This document shows positions 1 through 15,000 of a stretch of 64,000 bases of DNA, one piece after another. The stretch is from Ligustrum vulgare (taxonomy: Eukaryota > Streptophyta > Magnoliopsida > Lamiales > Oleaceae). The stretch spans positions 54,316,592 to 54,380,591 of the forward strand of contig OY743182.1 of the NCBI GenBank assembly GCA_963555705.1, given 5' to 3'. The notes beneath the pieces are model-generated. The model was not told the DNA's origin, made no database searches, and saw only the letters and a list, made by a program, of their open reading frames with translations. The position numbers and the translations under genes are program-made. Within the stretch, counting starts at the first letter, position 1. Every line of letters begins with the position of its first letter.

Positions 1-3000
1 ATAGTTCTCTTTGTCAAATTTTAGCTTCTTTATGCAATTCTGTAGTACCCCAAGAGCAAATGCAGTCATTAAATATGCATATTGCTGATCACTTCCGATT
101 AATCTATTCAAGTCAATTGTTCGGCAGTAGTGCTCATCCCTGCCTAGTTTACTTTCCTTCAGAGCATGGATAGTTTCATATTCATCATTCTCAGTTCCAA
201 TGCTCTCTTCCATGAGGCGATATGTGAAGATAAAAAGTTCAGTCTGGTTCACAGATGGATTGCATCCAATACCAGCAGCTATGTGATTTAACATGTTTTC
301 CAATTTCAATTTCAATTTATGAGTAGGAGGCTTCTGTAGATGAACTGTAACAAGCGAAAGTAGTTTCAGAACATGGGTCTTAAATGTGATGCTTTTGGCA
401 AGTAATTTGAGAGTTTCATAAGACTTCTGGTTTCTAGTCTCCTTCATTTTTATAGCAATCTTGTCCACTTCTTTCTCCTCAGAAACGTCCCCAAGTATAT
501 CATTCTCTATTACAGACAGAAGATCTTCCAGACAGTAGTCCAACTTTCCACAAAGAGGACTTGAAAGGAACTTTGACAATATAAAATTGAGTGTGTAGCC
601 TAGTACATGCAATTCATATCCTCTTTTCAAGATGCCCTTCAAGACTTTGACAATAAGTTGCAAGTACTCCGATCCAAGTTCCTTTAGAAAAGCAGCTAAT
701 GCAGATCTAGCTTGATCACGAACACTTTCCAAGCGGTTCTTCAGGAAGTTCGAAATGCAATGAATTACATTTGGAAGCTGTGTGTCCATGATTTCACCAG
801 GTAGCAATTTTAGAATTTTAATAGCGACTAGACTGACACTCCTATTGACATTTTCAGAATCAAAGCTCAATAATTTTTGAATTTCTGGGAGTAAATTCTT
901 TTGTAGACATGTCTGTATAACGGGAAGCTCAGCAGAGCTATTACATTTTCTCAATGTTATTGAAGAAGTCATTCCAATGGTGTATGGATCAGGAACACCA
1001 ATTGCAGAATCTTTGATTTCAGAAACAGAACGAGCTTCTGAGAAATGGAAGTGGTCTAGGATAGAGTTGATTAGACGCAATAACAGCTTTTGCTTGTCTG
1101 GTTTCGATATCATCTCTCTAAAACACCTGGTTAGCAAAGTATAATATTGTTTCCACTTCATGCAACCAGAAACTGATGCAAGGGCATCCAAACATGCACT
1201 TTTCACATGTTCGTCTTTTCCATTTTGTACATCCACCAGCATACTAAAAAGGAGTGGAACGAGTACTTTATTGGTGATAACCTGGAAAGTATAATAGTAT
1301 TGTGGAAATGAGGGATGTTGCAAAAAGGAAACAGAAGTTTCACGTTTTCAGAACAACAACTAAATCATTACCGCTGACAAATTTCCCAGGCCAACAATGT
1401 TCCTAAAGCGAGACAATGCCATGACCCTCCTGCGCGTCTGTTAATGACAGTCCCGTGTCATTAAGAGTGATTTAATAATACATCATACATGGCATCTCGC
1501 AACAAATAGCACAAAGGCTTACCTGTAAGTCAAATATGTTTTCAAAGAAATCCAGTTCTGGGTCATCACTGCATAGAGCCCTATACGACTCAAGGATTGT
1601 CACTTTTGTTAGTTTCTGTACCAATTCTTGGAGCAAAGCTATCCAGACCTGAAACCAAACACATCCATATTTGAAATAACACGTCTTCGTATAATTACAT
1701 GCGACCTTGTTTTCATTTTTAAACCTCGGAAAAGAAAAAAGATCCTAAACCAACAATACCCCTACCCAAATCACACAAGTGCGCAAGCATTCTCACACCC
1801 TCATCATACTGAAAGAGGAGTAGAAGTAAAGAAGAGAAAACAAGACCCCAAAAAATTAATAAATCAATTCTTATAACCACTTATCTCCGCACATCCCACA
1901 CTTCCGTCACCCAATGCATCATAATTATGGTAGGATAAAGATAGCTCAGTGGCATTTTTGCTGCCGAATGTCTTGATTAAATTGAGAGAAAAGATTAGGC
2001 TCCTAACTTTCAAAGGATTTATTAGCCTACTTCCTTTCATAGAAGTCCATATTCACAATAGTGAACATCTAAGAGGGTATATGTAACATGACTGCCTCCT
2101 AAATATTTAGTAGTTATGGTGTTAGATCGCCCATTTCACGTCAGACTGCCCCACCAATGCCTGTCTCACACTTCATAGAATCATGTTTTTAATGAGCACA
2201 CACAGTCCTACACCACAGGTTTCATAAAACCATGTAATGATGAATTAACATGCTAGGATCAACACAGCTGACACGAGCAGTTTCACATCTTATATCTGTA
2301 ATTAGCTACTATGACCAAGAGGAGGGCAAACAAAGCCGTTCGCATAAAGCCGAACGGAATCAGCATGACTGGCACCTTACCTTCCACCTTACCTTCCAGA
2401 CCTAGACTTCGGTATGATTGTAAAGGTGGAGATGAAAGCCCTTGTTAGCTATTAACTCTCAGTATTTCTCCACCATCAGCTAAACCGAGAAGGTGGGAAA
2501 ATGGAAAAACAAGCGAGAAAAACAAATAAAAAGATGAAGTACACGAAAGGAAAAACTTCCGGTTACAAATACAATACCTTTTGAATAGAACTTCCCTTAA
2601 CCATTGCATTTCCCATGTGCTTCAAAATGAAATCGTTTACTATGTGCAGAACACTGGCTTCAGACCACAGCTCTTGGTCAGACTTGAGCACTCCATCAAA
2701 TATTTTAGCAGCAAACTCAATGAAGGAAAGAAATAATCTAAACGCACTTTGCCTAAAGATCAATTCTTCAGACATCATGTCATGAACGGAATGTGACAAA
2801 ATGAGCAGTGCATGCTCTTCTTGGACAGAGTAGAAAAATTCTGAATTAATATTTTCATAAGCACGGGTTATTTTGTCATAATCAAGACCACCCACCTCAA
2901 TGGCAGAGGTTGCATTTAGTTCACGAAGAAGTTTTGCCTACATGATACACAAAGATATTCTAAAAGATGACCGGAAAGATATTTAAAAGAAACAAAGTTA

Positions 3001-6000
3001 GGGTAACATTACCACAGTAAGTAAAGAAGACTCATTAGTAGCAAGAGCATCAACAACGTCACATATACATATACGGACAACCGGCTCAGCTGAAATAAGA
3101 AGTGGTGAAACTGCACCAAGAATTTTTTTACTACTGCCTCTCCCCAGCACCATTACCACTTGTCCAATGATATGCAAGGTGTCACAATGTGCATCTACAA
3201 GAAGAATAATCCTTAGTGGAGATACCGAGATAGATGAAACATAAAAGCAAAATATTTGCACATTGTTTGCAAAAGGTAATAATTATATGAGGTTCTAACC
3301 AGAACTTTGGGGTCTTCTTTTCAGAAGTGGGAGCAAGATATCTATAAATGCCTCTGCAGCTGAAGGCTTCTTTACATACTTCAATAACAGTTTAAAAACG
3401 GTGAGTTCTCTCTTCCCAGGACATTTGATCAGCTTCCTGGAAAGCAAAAAATAGCACTTACCCTTGAGTAGCATGTCAAAATGAGGAATTGAGATCCCTG
3501 CCTATGGGAGAAATCAACAAGACAAAAATAATGAAAAGAGCTCATGCACCACATCAGGCAACATAATTTTATCTGTAATCCAAGAGAACTATAAACTGCA
3601 AGTGACACACTAAATTTCCCAGATAGAAGTTAAATGAAGTAAAACATATATTGGGTTAAGAACCAGAACTTGTATAAGAAATTTGGTCTCTTAATCAGGA
3701 TGCAAAGCAGATTTTCTTTCATTCTTTCGCTGCTCTGCCACCACCAAACACCCCACCTAAAAAAAGGGACAGAGAGTAGTCTCCCAATATAGGAAGTCGG
3801 ATATGGCCAGTTGGGTTTTAGGTTAAAAGCAGAATTTGTATTGAAATTCTTCTCTCTTTAATTATGGTGCAAATCACTTTTGGCCAAAGAACCAAATTTT
3901 GTATTGGATTTTGTCTCTGTACTCATGAAATTTTGGCTCTGAATATATGCAGCAATCATTATTTACTATAATTCAGAGCTGTCCATTTGGATATTGATGG
4001 ATACCAGATCAGAATATGAATTTCTGTGTTTATATTGAATGAGAAACAGATAAAGATATTATGCCCTTGTTTGAGACCCATTATTTTGAGAATAATGTGG
4101 TTTGTAATAGTAAATTTTTAGAGAATGTGTAGTTAAAAAGTAGCTAATCTTTTCGGTTTATGTGTAGATTATTTTATAGTTAAAATGTATGGATGAAAAT
4201 GAGTTTTGAAAAAATGAGTTTTTTGAAAAAAGGGTACCAAACAGGGCTACATTTGGTTGATGAACATTAATATCCAGGGCAATCATTAGTAACCGTTAAA
4301 CTTTAACCTAGGGGCAAATTTTAGTTTTAATAATTTAGGGATCCAAACATCATTTTTACCATAGCATAGAGACTCAAATGAAAAAGTTTGGATAGTCCAA
4401 ATATTTGCCCGACCATTACCCACGAATTTCTAGAATAATCTAGGAAATTCATTGTTTCTTGATGATTCTAGAGTTTCTTATGAATATATTGATATCTTCA
4501 TGTGTAGTATGACTTTGAAGTGATTTAAATTTAAATTTTTCAAATTGGTGAACTAAAAAATAAAAAATGGCTTATTTACATGAAAAGGAAAATTTTGAAT
4601 ATTAGCTTATGGAAAGGGAGTATTTGATTGTGATCCTTACCATGATGAGGAGTCTTAGAAAACAAGATTTGGCACTATAAAAAGGTGTCTTCTCCTTCGC
4701 AATTTTTACATTCCACACATCTCCCCTCTTTTATCCGGTCAAATTAAAGGCAAGTACATCATGAATTATATCCGTATTTAAAAAAATTCATGAAATCAAA
4801 AGTTATATGGTCTTTCATGGGATGATTACAAGCAAGTTTCAGAACCAGAGTTTAGTAGCATTACGCATGAAGGTTCCTACCCATACAAGTTGGAATAACC
4901 TCTCGTGTCTCATGTTGCGAGATCAAGTTGACCTATGTTTAAATTTGGTTGATAGTTCATTTGTGCTTATTGAGATTCATCTCACCCCTCGTGTTTTCCC
5001 CCTCAAGTGTCTATAACTAAGAGATTGGAGTTTGGGCGTGACGTATGGTGGCACCTTTAAATGATTTCAAGATAGATTTTCAATTTTTTTATGTTTTAAA
5101 ATTATTTTAGGTTGTGCTGCTCGTACTCGGGAACGGGTGTCCGATAGCGTACATCTTTGGGAGTCGGATCTTTTTTTCTTCTTAAGTCTAAGATATTGGG
5201 GTACAATTAAAAAGATACAAAATTTTGACACAAGTGCATGAATGTCATATAAACTTCAAATTACTTTAAAAATATATATTAGTAATTATATATGCATTTC
5301 ATGGGGATATAAAGGATCCTCTTTTGATTTAAATGATATAAATTATCCACTTTGATTTAAATAATCTGAGAAGGATCTTATAAACTTATCCGAACCCATG
5401 TGTCTGACACGGATACTTCTTAAAAAATGAAGAGTCCGAGCAACATAAATTTTAAGTTCCTCTTTCCTTTGAGATGAATTTCTTCTCTGTCTCAACTTTT
5501 CATAAGAATGTCATAAACTTTGTTTTGGAGACTTATGAGAGTTTGATTCTCGATTAAGATTCCGGGCTTCAGAATCCCTTTCCCATTTTCTCCCTAAGGT
5601 ACCCTCAATTCTTTGAACTCAATCCTGAAACAAAGTTCCCATCCCCTTATTTATAGTGTGACACACACTTACTTTAAAAACTACACGAACTACCCCTATC
5701 CCCTAACACATAACTTGCAGGCTCATATCAGATATTTCTTTCATAAACTTGCTAGCACATCAGGGAAGGAAATTATTGTAGTTTGCTTTCTTTACAAGTC
5801 AAAAGAACATCCCCTCTCCCACAGCCAATCATTGTCTGAGCAGTCTTTCACATGAAACCCTACTCCACAAGTCGTTTGCTTTCTCATCCAACAAGTCCAT
5901 GGTTTTACATTGTTCTTCCTTTGCTTATTCACATGGTGTTTAATGCAGTAATAATCCTCGAAGATTTTCCTGATAACTTAAAACCCCGGATGTTCATTAA

Positions 6001-9000
6001 AATTTTATTCACCACAATCTGGGAAATTCGGTTACATGATTAAGGGTTTTTACATAAACATCTAATTTAAGTATATAACAAAAAGACTCTTACTAGTACG
6101 AATACAATAGAGACATATAGTCTTTACTGCTGCCTGATTGTAGTTTCTATTTATAGGCATTTGGTGCACACGACATAGGCGTCTTGATTCGAAAATAAAT
6201 GACACCATTCAGCATCTACAAGCTTTTTGAACACTCAAATAGATTAAAACCACGTTTTACCAATCAGAAAAGGAACGAAAAATTACTAACCATTCATAGG
6301 CATAGACAAGATGCATATGATTCAAGCACTTGAAACATCATATCTCACTCAGGCTCACTAAGATTACAAGTAAACTCGGTATCTCACATTTGAACAGTAA
6401 AAGCTTTTAACTAGAAAACCACTATATATCTAGCGCTTCACTCACAGAAGTTGAATCATGCAACATTTATGGCTAGCTAAACCTAGCCGTTTCAGCAACT
6501 ATGAAGACAATTTGACGGATGCTCGGGATGCAAAAAATAGAAGTTAATATATATCTCAAGAAAATAAAAATAATACATGGCATACCTCACATAACAAATG
6601 CTCCAAAATGAGAAAAACAATCTTGAGAGCATTGCATTACTAAATTGGAGCAAGCAATTACAAGCTACAATACCTCTTAGTTGCATTATCTGTGTAAAGA
6701 TTCTGCAAGCTGTTTAAAAGTAGGTCAATGTGAGTAAGCAGTATGTTTTTGACACAGCTGCCTTCATCGCCCAGTTCACCATCGAGCTGCAATAAGTTCT
6801 TGATGAACTCGAACACAGAAGACACGATGTGTTCAGATGCCGTTGTGACGGTAAGAACTGAAAAAATATCAGGAACGAGATTCCTCTCCCTGTACAGTAG
6901 TGGCACGAGTTTGTAGCTTCTACTCATAGCAAGAAAGCAAGAGAACAGTGAACTTGGCTTCTTGCTACTGGCACCTTCTTGTTTAAAATTAGAAATCAAG
7001 GGTTTCACAGATGTAAAGAACAAGTCCCAAAATTCAGGGCCCCAGTCATGATCCTCATAATTACTAAGAATGAGATAGATGATCTTAAGGGATAAGGATC
7101 TCAATTCCTTGAACTGCTTCACTGATGTTCTCATCTGCACGAAAAAATTGAAACGTTTGATTAGAATGCTTTCATTCATTAATGTGGAATTGATTGGTGC
7201 GGACTTCAGAAATACACAGGAAAGAGAGATTTAGAGTCGTTACTCATTTCAACTTCGTGTTAGTGACAATTATATTGGAAGAGAAAGAACAAACAAGATT
7301 TCAGGACGAGTCCTCTAGATATAAGAAACAAAGAGATAAAGACAACTTGTCATAACTATAAAGAATACTTCATTTGAGTAGAACGTCCACTTAGACAACT
7401 CATATTAAATTGGCTACCCAAATTCTTGGGCATGGAAAAATAGTATCGCAATTTAACCTTAGAAACACTTGTAGACCTCAATCCATAAAATATCTGCTCA
7501 ACAGGAAGCTCTTTTGTCTAGCCCCAATCCCATAAAACACACTTATGTCCTTGCAACTCTAATTCCTGTGGTATTCAAAATGGAGGGTGATATAACTATA
7601 TAAATGAACTAAACAATTCTAATTCCTGTGGTAGTCCAATTGTAGGGTGATATAAATGAACTAAGTCCTACAAGGTATGTTGAAGACAAGAAGGTGATAT
7701 CCTCTTTTCACAATTATTTTCCCCCATAAAAATGTGGACAGTCTCTTTGCTTAATTTTATCAACTACAAGCACTAGGAAAGGGGATGGTATCAAAGAGAA
7801 GGAAAGAATCCAAAGATGTAATAAAGACGTAAAAAATCCTTTTTACTCTATTGGAAAATAATAAAAAGTAATGAGATTGTATATTAATAATTAAGATCCC
7901 AAAAGTTACAAGGAAAAGCCAAACTATAGCAAATAAAGAAAGAAAGAAGTAAGTAAATCTTCACACCACCATTAATGCAAAGTGATCCTCTCTATCCAAA
8001 ATTCCATATCTCCATCATATTAAACCCCATAACTCCCATCGGTATAATTCTGCTACCTCTAAGCAATACAGAAACAAAAAAAATGTTGAAAAAAGGGAAA
8101 ATCTTTATTATTGAAGGTTTGACTTCACAAAACGAAAACCAAGAAAATTATGAGGTGTCTTCAAAAATGTAACGACCACGGATTTTCTCTCATCTTGCGC
8201 TCATAATCTATGACTTAGGGTCTATTCCGTGCGCTATTAACTTATGTATTGTCTCCTATGATATTGGGTTTATATCTTGGGGACGCATCAGAAAGTCACA
8301 AGGTGTAAGATGGGCCTAGGCTCTACCAAAGTAGACAGTACGTAAGCTAAAAGCGAACGGAATAGCTCGAGTCATAGGGAGAAAGTTCGTGGTCGTTACA
8401 AAGAACATATCACACCGGCCAAATGATTTCTTTATTAATATTAACAAAAAATAGTGTATGTGGAATTTAAATTACCATGATTTGATCCTCTGCTTCATCA
8501 ATATGCTCAGCTATGTCAACGTCAATGATTTTTGAACTATCAAGAGATGATGTGCAGCTTGCCAATATCCGAACAACAATCCCCGCCAATAAATCAAGAA
8601 ATTGATTCAATTGTTTTTCACCAAAAACTGTTAAAATATCTTCAACCACATGCAGAAAACCGTTCAATTTTTTTAAAGATAGGGTCGTTATGGTATCCAT
8701 GGTAAAATGTCGTAAGACACTAGATGTATCAAACTCATACTTGCAACTTTCACATAAATTCCAGGTTTTTGTACTGGTTTCATTAACTCCTTGAGGAATG
8801 AATAGCAAAGGTTTTATTAACAGAGCAAAGAAGAGATGAAGCTCGTCAACATCTAGCTGAGCTAAAAACCCAAGAATCGCCCTTCGATGCTGTATGCTTG
8901 TATTCTGGAAAAACAAATACATCTAATTAACTGAATTTCGTAGGAAATGCTGAAATTAAACCTTTCCCCCACCCCTAGAAACAGAAAAAGTGGCTAGAAA

Positions 9001-12000
9001 AAGAAAAAGGGTTTGTCAAAGATGAGATAAATTTGAATGATCAGTACCTTCTTGGAAGCAAGTGTCTTTAGTTTCCTGACTTTGGGTATTAGTAATCTTA
9101 TGACGATGGGAACGACATGAGCTCTGTGTTGTACATCTAAGAGGTCTGATTCCCTGGATAAGCTCCATGTTGTAAGCTCCTCCCGCAAATTTTTTGCATT
9201 AATCAGATTTTTCAGTTGCTGATTATATGGGATTAAAAATTCATCTTTCCAGTTCAACATGCTGTCAAGAACCTTCATCTGTAATTCAGCATCATTTTTA
9301 TCAAGAAGCCTGGAAGAAATAAAGAAACAGAGAAAAAAAATTAATAAAACAAAGGAAATTATTCTGGTCAAACTAGTAAATAGTTCCAAATACTAGACCA
9401 TTAAGCTATGGTTTATAAATAAATAGGAATAGTAAGATTAATAGTATTGGGTCCCACTAAATGTGTGGATGATAAAATATCGATTAGCCTTTATGAATGT
9501 GTGGTAGAAAATTAATGTTTCACTTTAAGTGAAATTATAAACCATTTATAAATTCGTATCCAAAAGGAGATGATGCTTTTGCGTACCGAAATTGAAGAAC
9601 ATCCTTCAAAAATTGACTCTGATAGAAAGCCTTTGGATTTTGTAACAATCTCAACAAGCTTAACCACTCTTTAAGAACCCCTTTCCAATCTTTTCCTTTT
9701 GGATCTAGTGTATGTGATGCCACGCTGTTTACCAGAACAGAGAAAACCAAGATCAGGCAAAAAGTGGCAATAATTTGCAGAAGCTCGCGTGGGTAAGAAG
9801 AAGTAAATGTACAATCACCTCGATAGGTCATCAACATTGTAGCCCAGAAATATAAGGAACAGAGGTATTATTTGGCGAGAACGGGATTCTACCAATGGTA
9901 GGACTTTCTGTAAAGATTGAATCAAAAGTGACAACACTGTGGTGCATGACGTGCTATCAGATGGAGGAAAAACGAAGGAATTGAATCGTCCAGCCAAATC
10001 TGTAAAAGTAACACACTGGTGAGCATCAGCTTTGGTTTTTTAACTCTCTAAGTAGTCATCTACATATCATCATTGATATCAAAAATAAGGGAAAATTAGG
10101 TATGCTTTAATTCAGATATTTGTGAAAATATTGAACGTTAGGTGTCTTATCTAATGTCTAGACTAGAGACATGATAATATATCCTTGAAAGAGGAAACAG
10201 ACAGCTATCAGTTCAAGGATATGACATAGAACATGATTTATAGAAGGAGAGGGGGGGATTACAGTTAACAAAATCAGTTCTCAAAAGAAGCCAGAATAGG
10301 CGTCCAACATACCGCTATAATGGTTAGACTGAGCATCAACTCTGCCTCTGCCAGATTTATCGCGTGACAGTAGAAAAATGGACTGACAATGGTCAAGATA
10401 TCTTATATATTTTTCCCACAGTATCTCAAAATATTGACCAATGAGAACAGAAAGGCACTCCATAACTGGGTTCCATAAATAGCTAAATCTGTTGTGAAAG
10501 ATGCCAATAATTCCATATAAAACAATGGACATATACTGTTCAGCTACTTTTCCAGCAGATAGAGCCATCTGTATAGCAGATATCAACATATTGACTTTTC
10601 TGCTTGTAGCAATTGAAAAGGAAGTCTCTTCAATTGAAAGGAGAAGCTTGAGGACCTGAATTAAAACATAAAAAAAAAATTATGAACCAACACAGTGTCA
10701 AATTACGTAGAAGAAACAGAGCATCTAACGTACGTTGTTCTGATCATCAACATGACAAGTCTCAGAACCATCCACTTTAATTTTGTTTGCAACAGAATGC
10801 TCCTTCACCAAAATCTCATAATTTAAAGGCTCGTAATGGCATAATATTCTCAGGGTAGAAAGGCGAACCCCTTTGTCAGCATGGCAGAGATTTTCGGCGA
10901 ATATGTCCAATACCCCTACCACCTTTCCAGCAACAAGTTCTGGATGGTAACATTTATAATTTGTATCTGATCCAATCATAGACCTTCATTGCATAATTCT
11001 AATGTCTTAGTTAAATATTAAGAATATATGCAGTCAGAAAAAGAAGCAAGCACTTGTGGCTACATAGAGGATATCTTATTATAGCAAGGACCAACTCACC
11101 CAGAAACTGAATCCAAAATGTCTGCCACAGCAGATAAGATCTGTCGCGATGACTTGTATCTTTTTGCAAGGTCCAAGAATTTTCTCAATACAGATTCGTT
11201 ATGCATACAGTTTTTACTAAAAACCAACTTATGATAAGATCGCAAAGCAGTACCAATCAGGCTCTGAAAAATGTTCTTTCTTGCAATGCACTTTTGACCT
11301 AAATACATGGGAATAAGAAAACAAACCCAAATTTGAGTATGAGACCCATTAGCAGATTTGAGAGAGGATATCATTTCATCAAAGTAACTAGAAAATCTTC
11401 TATAGCAAAATCATGAAATAGTTCAATTCACAATTCTGAACCCCCAGCTACCCACGCCTCCACACACACACACCCCAAAAAAATAAAAAGACGATTTCTA
11501 TTTTACAAGTAAAGATTCTATAAAAACTTGCATTGAAGGGGATAAGATCCATGCACATCAATCTATGAATGACATCCAAAATCCTACCCGACTAGAAATT
11601 TCTTTCCAGTAATATGTAACAAAACAACTTACAAATAGCAGGGAAAATATCTTGCCTGTTCCCGTCATCAGAAACTCGTCCAACGCATTTATCAAGTCCA
11701 TCAGTAATTTTTCCTGGGCATCTGTCACATGAGGATAGCACCCAATAACACCCCACAGGACATGCAACCTGTTTTCTTGAAATTGAATAGATCCATTAAT
11801 AGCAAGGGAGATCATTAGACTAATACACTCATGGAGAAAGATGCAAATTCTTGAATGCTTTTCTAAAGATATCTCATAGAAAAAGCCAGAGTCTAGTGCT
11901 TCCAATTTTTTGCAGAAAGTTAGCAATAAATCTATAACATCGTCCCCTGAGCCTTCTATTAGATTGTTGAGTGCGCTGAAATCAATCATAAAAACTAAAA

Positions 12001-15000
12001 TCAAAAACTAACCAAAATAACAGACATGTAGAGCTTTCAGATATTATATGAAGAAACTATGATGGAATATACCATATTAACATTACCTTAAAATATTAGT
12101 TCCAAAAACACGGAGAACAAAAGGGTCCTTCGATAGAAGATCTCTAATAAAAGCCAGCAAACTAAGTGCGAAAAAGATGTGCACGCATACACAGAAATCA
12201 AGAGGTCAGGATCAGGTAAGGGATCTTCGAAAATGCAGAAGGTTAAAGATTTAGCTGAAAAATGTATCAGAAACGCTAAAACTAAAGCAATACCTCTGAT
12301 TCCTCAAATTAAATACTGGTTCCCATTGTGAAGAAATGCTCAGCAAAGCCAACTTGTTTTGGGGATTGCAGAGACAATCAAGGGTGCAAAGCATCAGTTC
12401 CAAAATTTTATCCATAATTTCTGATAATTGATCCACTGACTGCAGGGCAAGATGAGGAAAAACAAAAGTCTGGACAAGTAGACCAATGAGTTGAAGCATT
12501 TGCTTGTAATCTGTGCAACCTAAAAAATCTTAAGATGTGAGCGGAGCAAATGCAATTCAGAGGACTAACAAGCTAAGAATATGCCAAAAGCCTACCAAAA
12601 ATTTTCTGTGCATAACCATTTTGCATGGAAGAAATAAGCACGGACAAAAGCCGACGGAGGTGCAATGGGTTTCCATTAGCCACACAATCATTTATTTTGT
12701 CGCGCAAGCATTTGCACATACAATTCAACCCCACGGGATCTATCTCCGCACATAATTTTTGGAAGGTCAGATTCAAAACTTCGAGAACAGTGGTTGATCC
12801 TGAGCATGCACGCAAATAAAGGTACAGATAATGATGTAATAAGAAAAAACATATTCTAATATCAGAAAGAGATAATGAAGACGGCCAACTATAAGTAAAG
12901 ATGCTAAATACATGTACCCATGTGAATTATTACCTTGAAGTCTACATATTTTAGTGAATCTGTTTCCTTGAACATGTAAACTTCTTTTTTCCCTTTCTCC
13001 ATACAGTTATCAAGTCCAGTTGACATTAAAAATAATGGTTCAAAGTCAGAGTATTATTTGTACCCAAACCAATCAACACAAAAATTCTGCTACGTCTCTG
13101 GTGTATTAAAGCACTGAAATCACTTGAAACCATCCTATCCCTTGCTACATATTTGTTTCCTTAGTTAACAATTTGTCTATATAAAATGCATCCACATGAC
13201 TACCTTCATATCATGAACCTCAAAACATAAATTAAATCAAAAAGCTAAAAGAGTTATTAATTGGGATAGAGTGTACCTTCCACACTTTCATTATCATTAC
13301 CAATAAAAGAGTTGTCCAAGAGTAATGCCAAAACTGTTTCTGCCTTAGAATGCAATTTTGATGAAGTTATTCTCATAACGTGCGAGAGTAATACACTGAC
13401 TCCAGATTTTCTCGTTTCTGATGGTTCCTCTACAACTTCAAGCACAACATTCCTAACAGCTGTTCATTTTAAAATTAAACGTGTCAAAAGAATTTAATCC
13501 TAAGGTAACAACTAATAAGTTCCATGAATAATTTTAGCCTCTGTTTGACGACCATTATTTCTAACTAATTTTGCAACAGTACTCAGTTTTAACAATAAAA
13601 TATTCTACACGTAAACTCAAAACTTTTTTGCTCATTTTCAACCACACAATGTCCTATCAATCACTATTCAAAAACATTTTTTGCCAAATAACGACAGTCA
13701 AACATAGGCTTACAAAGGATATGATATTCTAGTTTATATACCATATAAGTCTTTTCCCCTACCTTACCAGAGGAGTAAAAAGATAGGAATAAATCAGATT
13801 ACCAGTCACCACCCCTCAGCCCCTCCTAGATCCATCATTGCTTCCAGAGTTTCAGATATAGCACTTAAGAGATATGAATCAGAAAACATCTCTTTAAAAA
13901 TCATATATTTCTGTTCTTTCACAAGGATTTGCCATCCTTAATGTTTTTCACTCCATACATTTATTTACCTTGCACCAGAAGATCGTGACATTTATCCTAC
14001 ACATACATATGGAGTCGCCACGAAAAAACAAAGGCAGGGAATCATTGCGTTAGACAGATTGTTAAAATCCGTATTAAATTTGACCCTTATCCCATTATTA
14101 ATGTGGCAAAAATAAATATATTCTCCACGTCCAGATTTAGACGTGACAAAATATGCAATCACTCTTCGATATACAAAGCATCACTTGTCTCCACAAAGAG
14201 AAGTGAATCATGACAGGAAGCCAAACCTTGTTTTAGCTGCTGAATTGGTGTTTTCCTTAATAGGAATGAGACTGACTCTGCCATGAGTTCTCGGACGTAC
14301 TCCCTGTGGTAGTACCTTAAGCTTACTGTAGTGCTGAGGGAGATAAAAGGAGAATCAGAATCACAGAAACTGTTCAAAACATATGCAGAGAGTAATAGCA
14401 ATCGAGATAAATGAAACAAAACTTCTCAGCTATACACACTCCACAAAGATGGAACAGGGAACTCTAAATAGCCACATCCACTATATTTATTTTACATGAT
14501 TATCACCTCGTGTTTCTTAATATATCAAATTTAAAATAAACGAACTGTTTTTGGCAAGTGCTTAAAACACTTTATAAACATATTTATAAATAAACAATTG
14601 TAAAAACTCAAACCACTTTTTTATCCACATTTTTTGTAGGACCCAAGTATATTACAACTTCTCCACCACTCATTCCATTTAAACACCATCATACATCTAT
14701 GTGGTCCTCAAGATTTACGCTGATGAGATGCTAAGCCCAACACAATTTGCCAAAATCATATTGAAAAAACAAGTGAAATGAAGATAACATAAAAAATATA
14801 CTGTGGTCTGTCTATCAATTGGGAAGGGGTTGCCTTTCTTCTTAATGTTCAAACAAGAAAAGTACGAACGTGTTAACTACCTTAATACATAACCAACTTT
14901 TCTAGTGAGATACTTCTGCAGATACATCAAAATATAGGACCATGATGTGAAAATCTGCAAACAACTACTACTTTAGAATTCATTTGGTATTCAATAAAAC

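Noticed and set aside
3433..3501. A possible UTP20 micro-exon (3501-3462) followed by a ~25-29-bp 'intron'.
   Set aside because: An intron this short is not credible in plants. Joining exon 20 (ending AG) directly to 3436 keeps phase and gives the expected family sequence (KRKLIKCPGKREL), so the micro-exon is not needed.
11650..11656. A GC-AG donor for UTP20 exon 12 (ACAG|GCAAG).
   Set aside because: It breaks phase with the next exon. The GTAAGT donor at 11632-11627 keeps phase and reads through normally.
14159..14226. Extension of UTP20 exon 7 to an in-frame stop (DALYIEE).
   Set aside because: The GTTTGG donor at 14226-14221 joins in phase to 13459 and yields the conserved LEVVEEP continuation; the longer frame would end the protein early.
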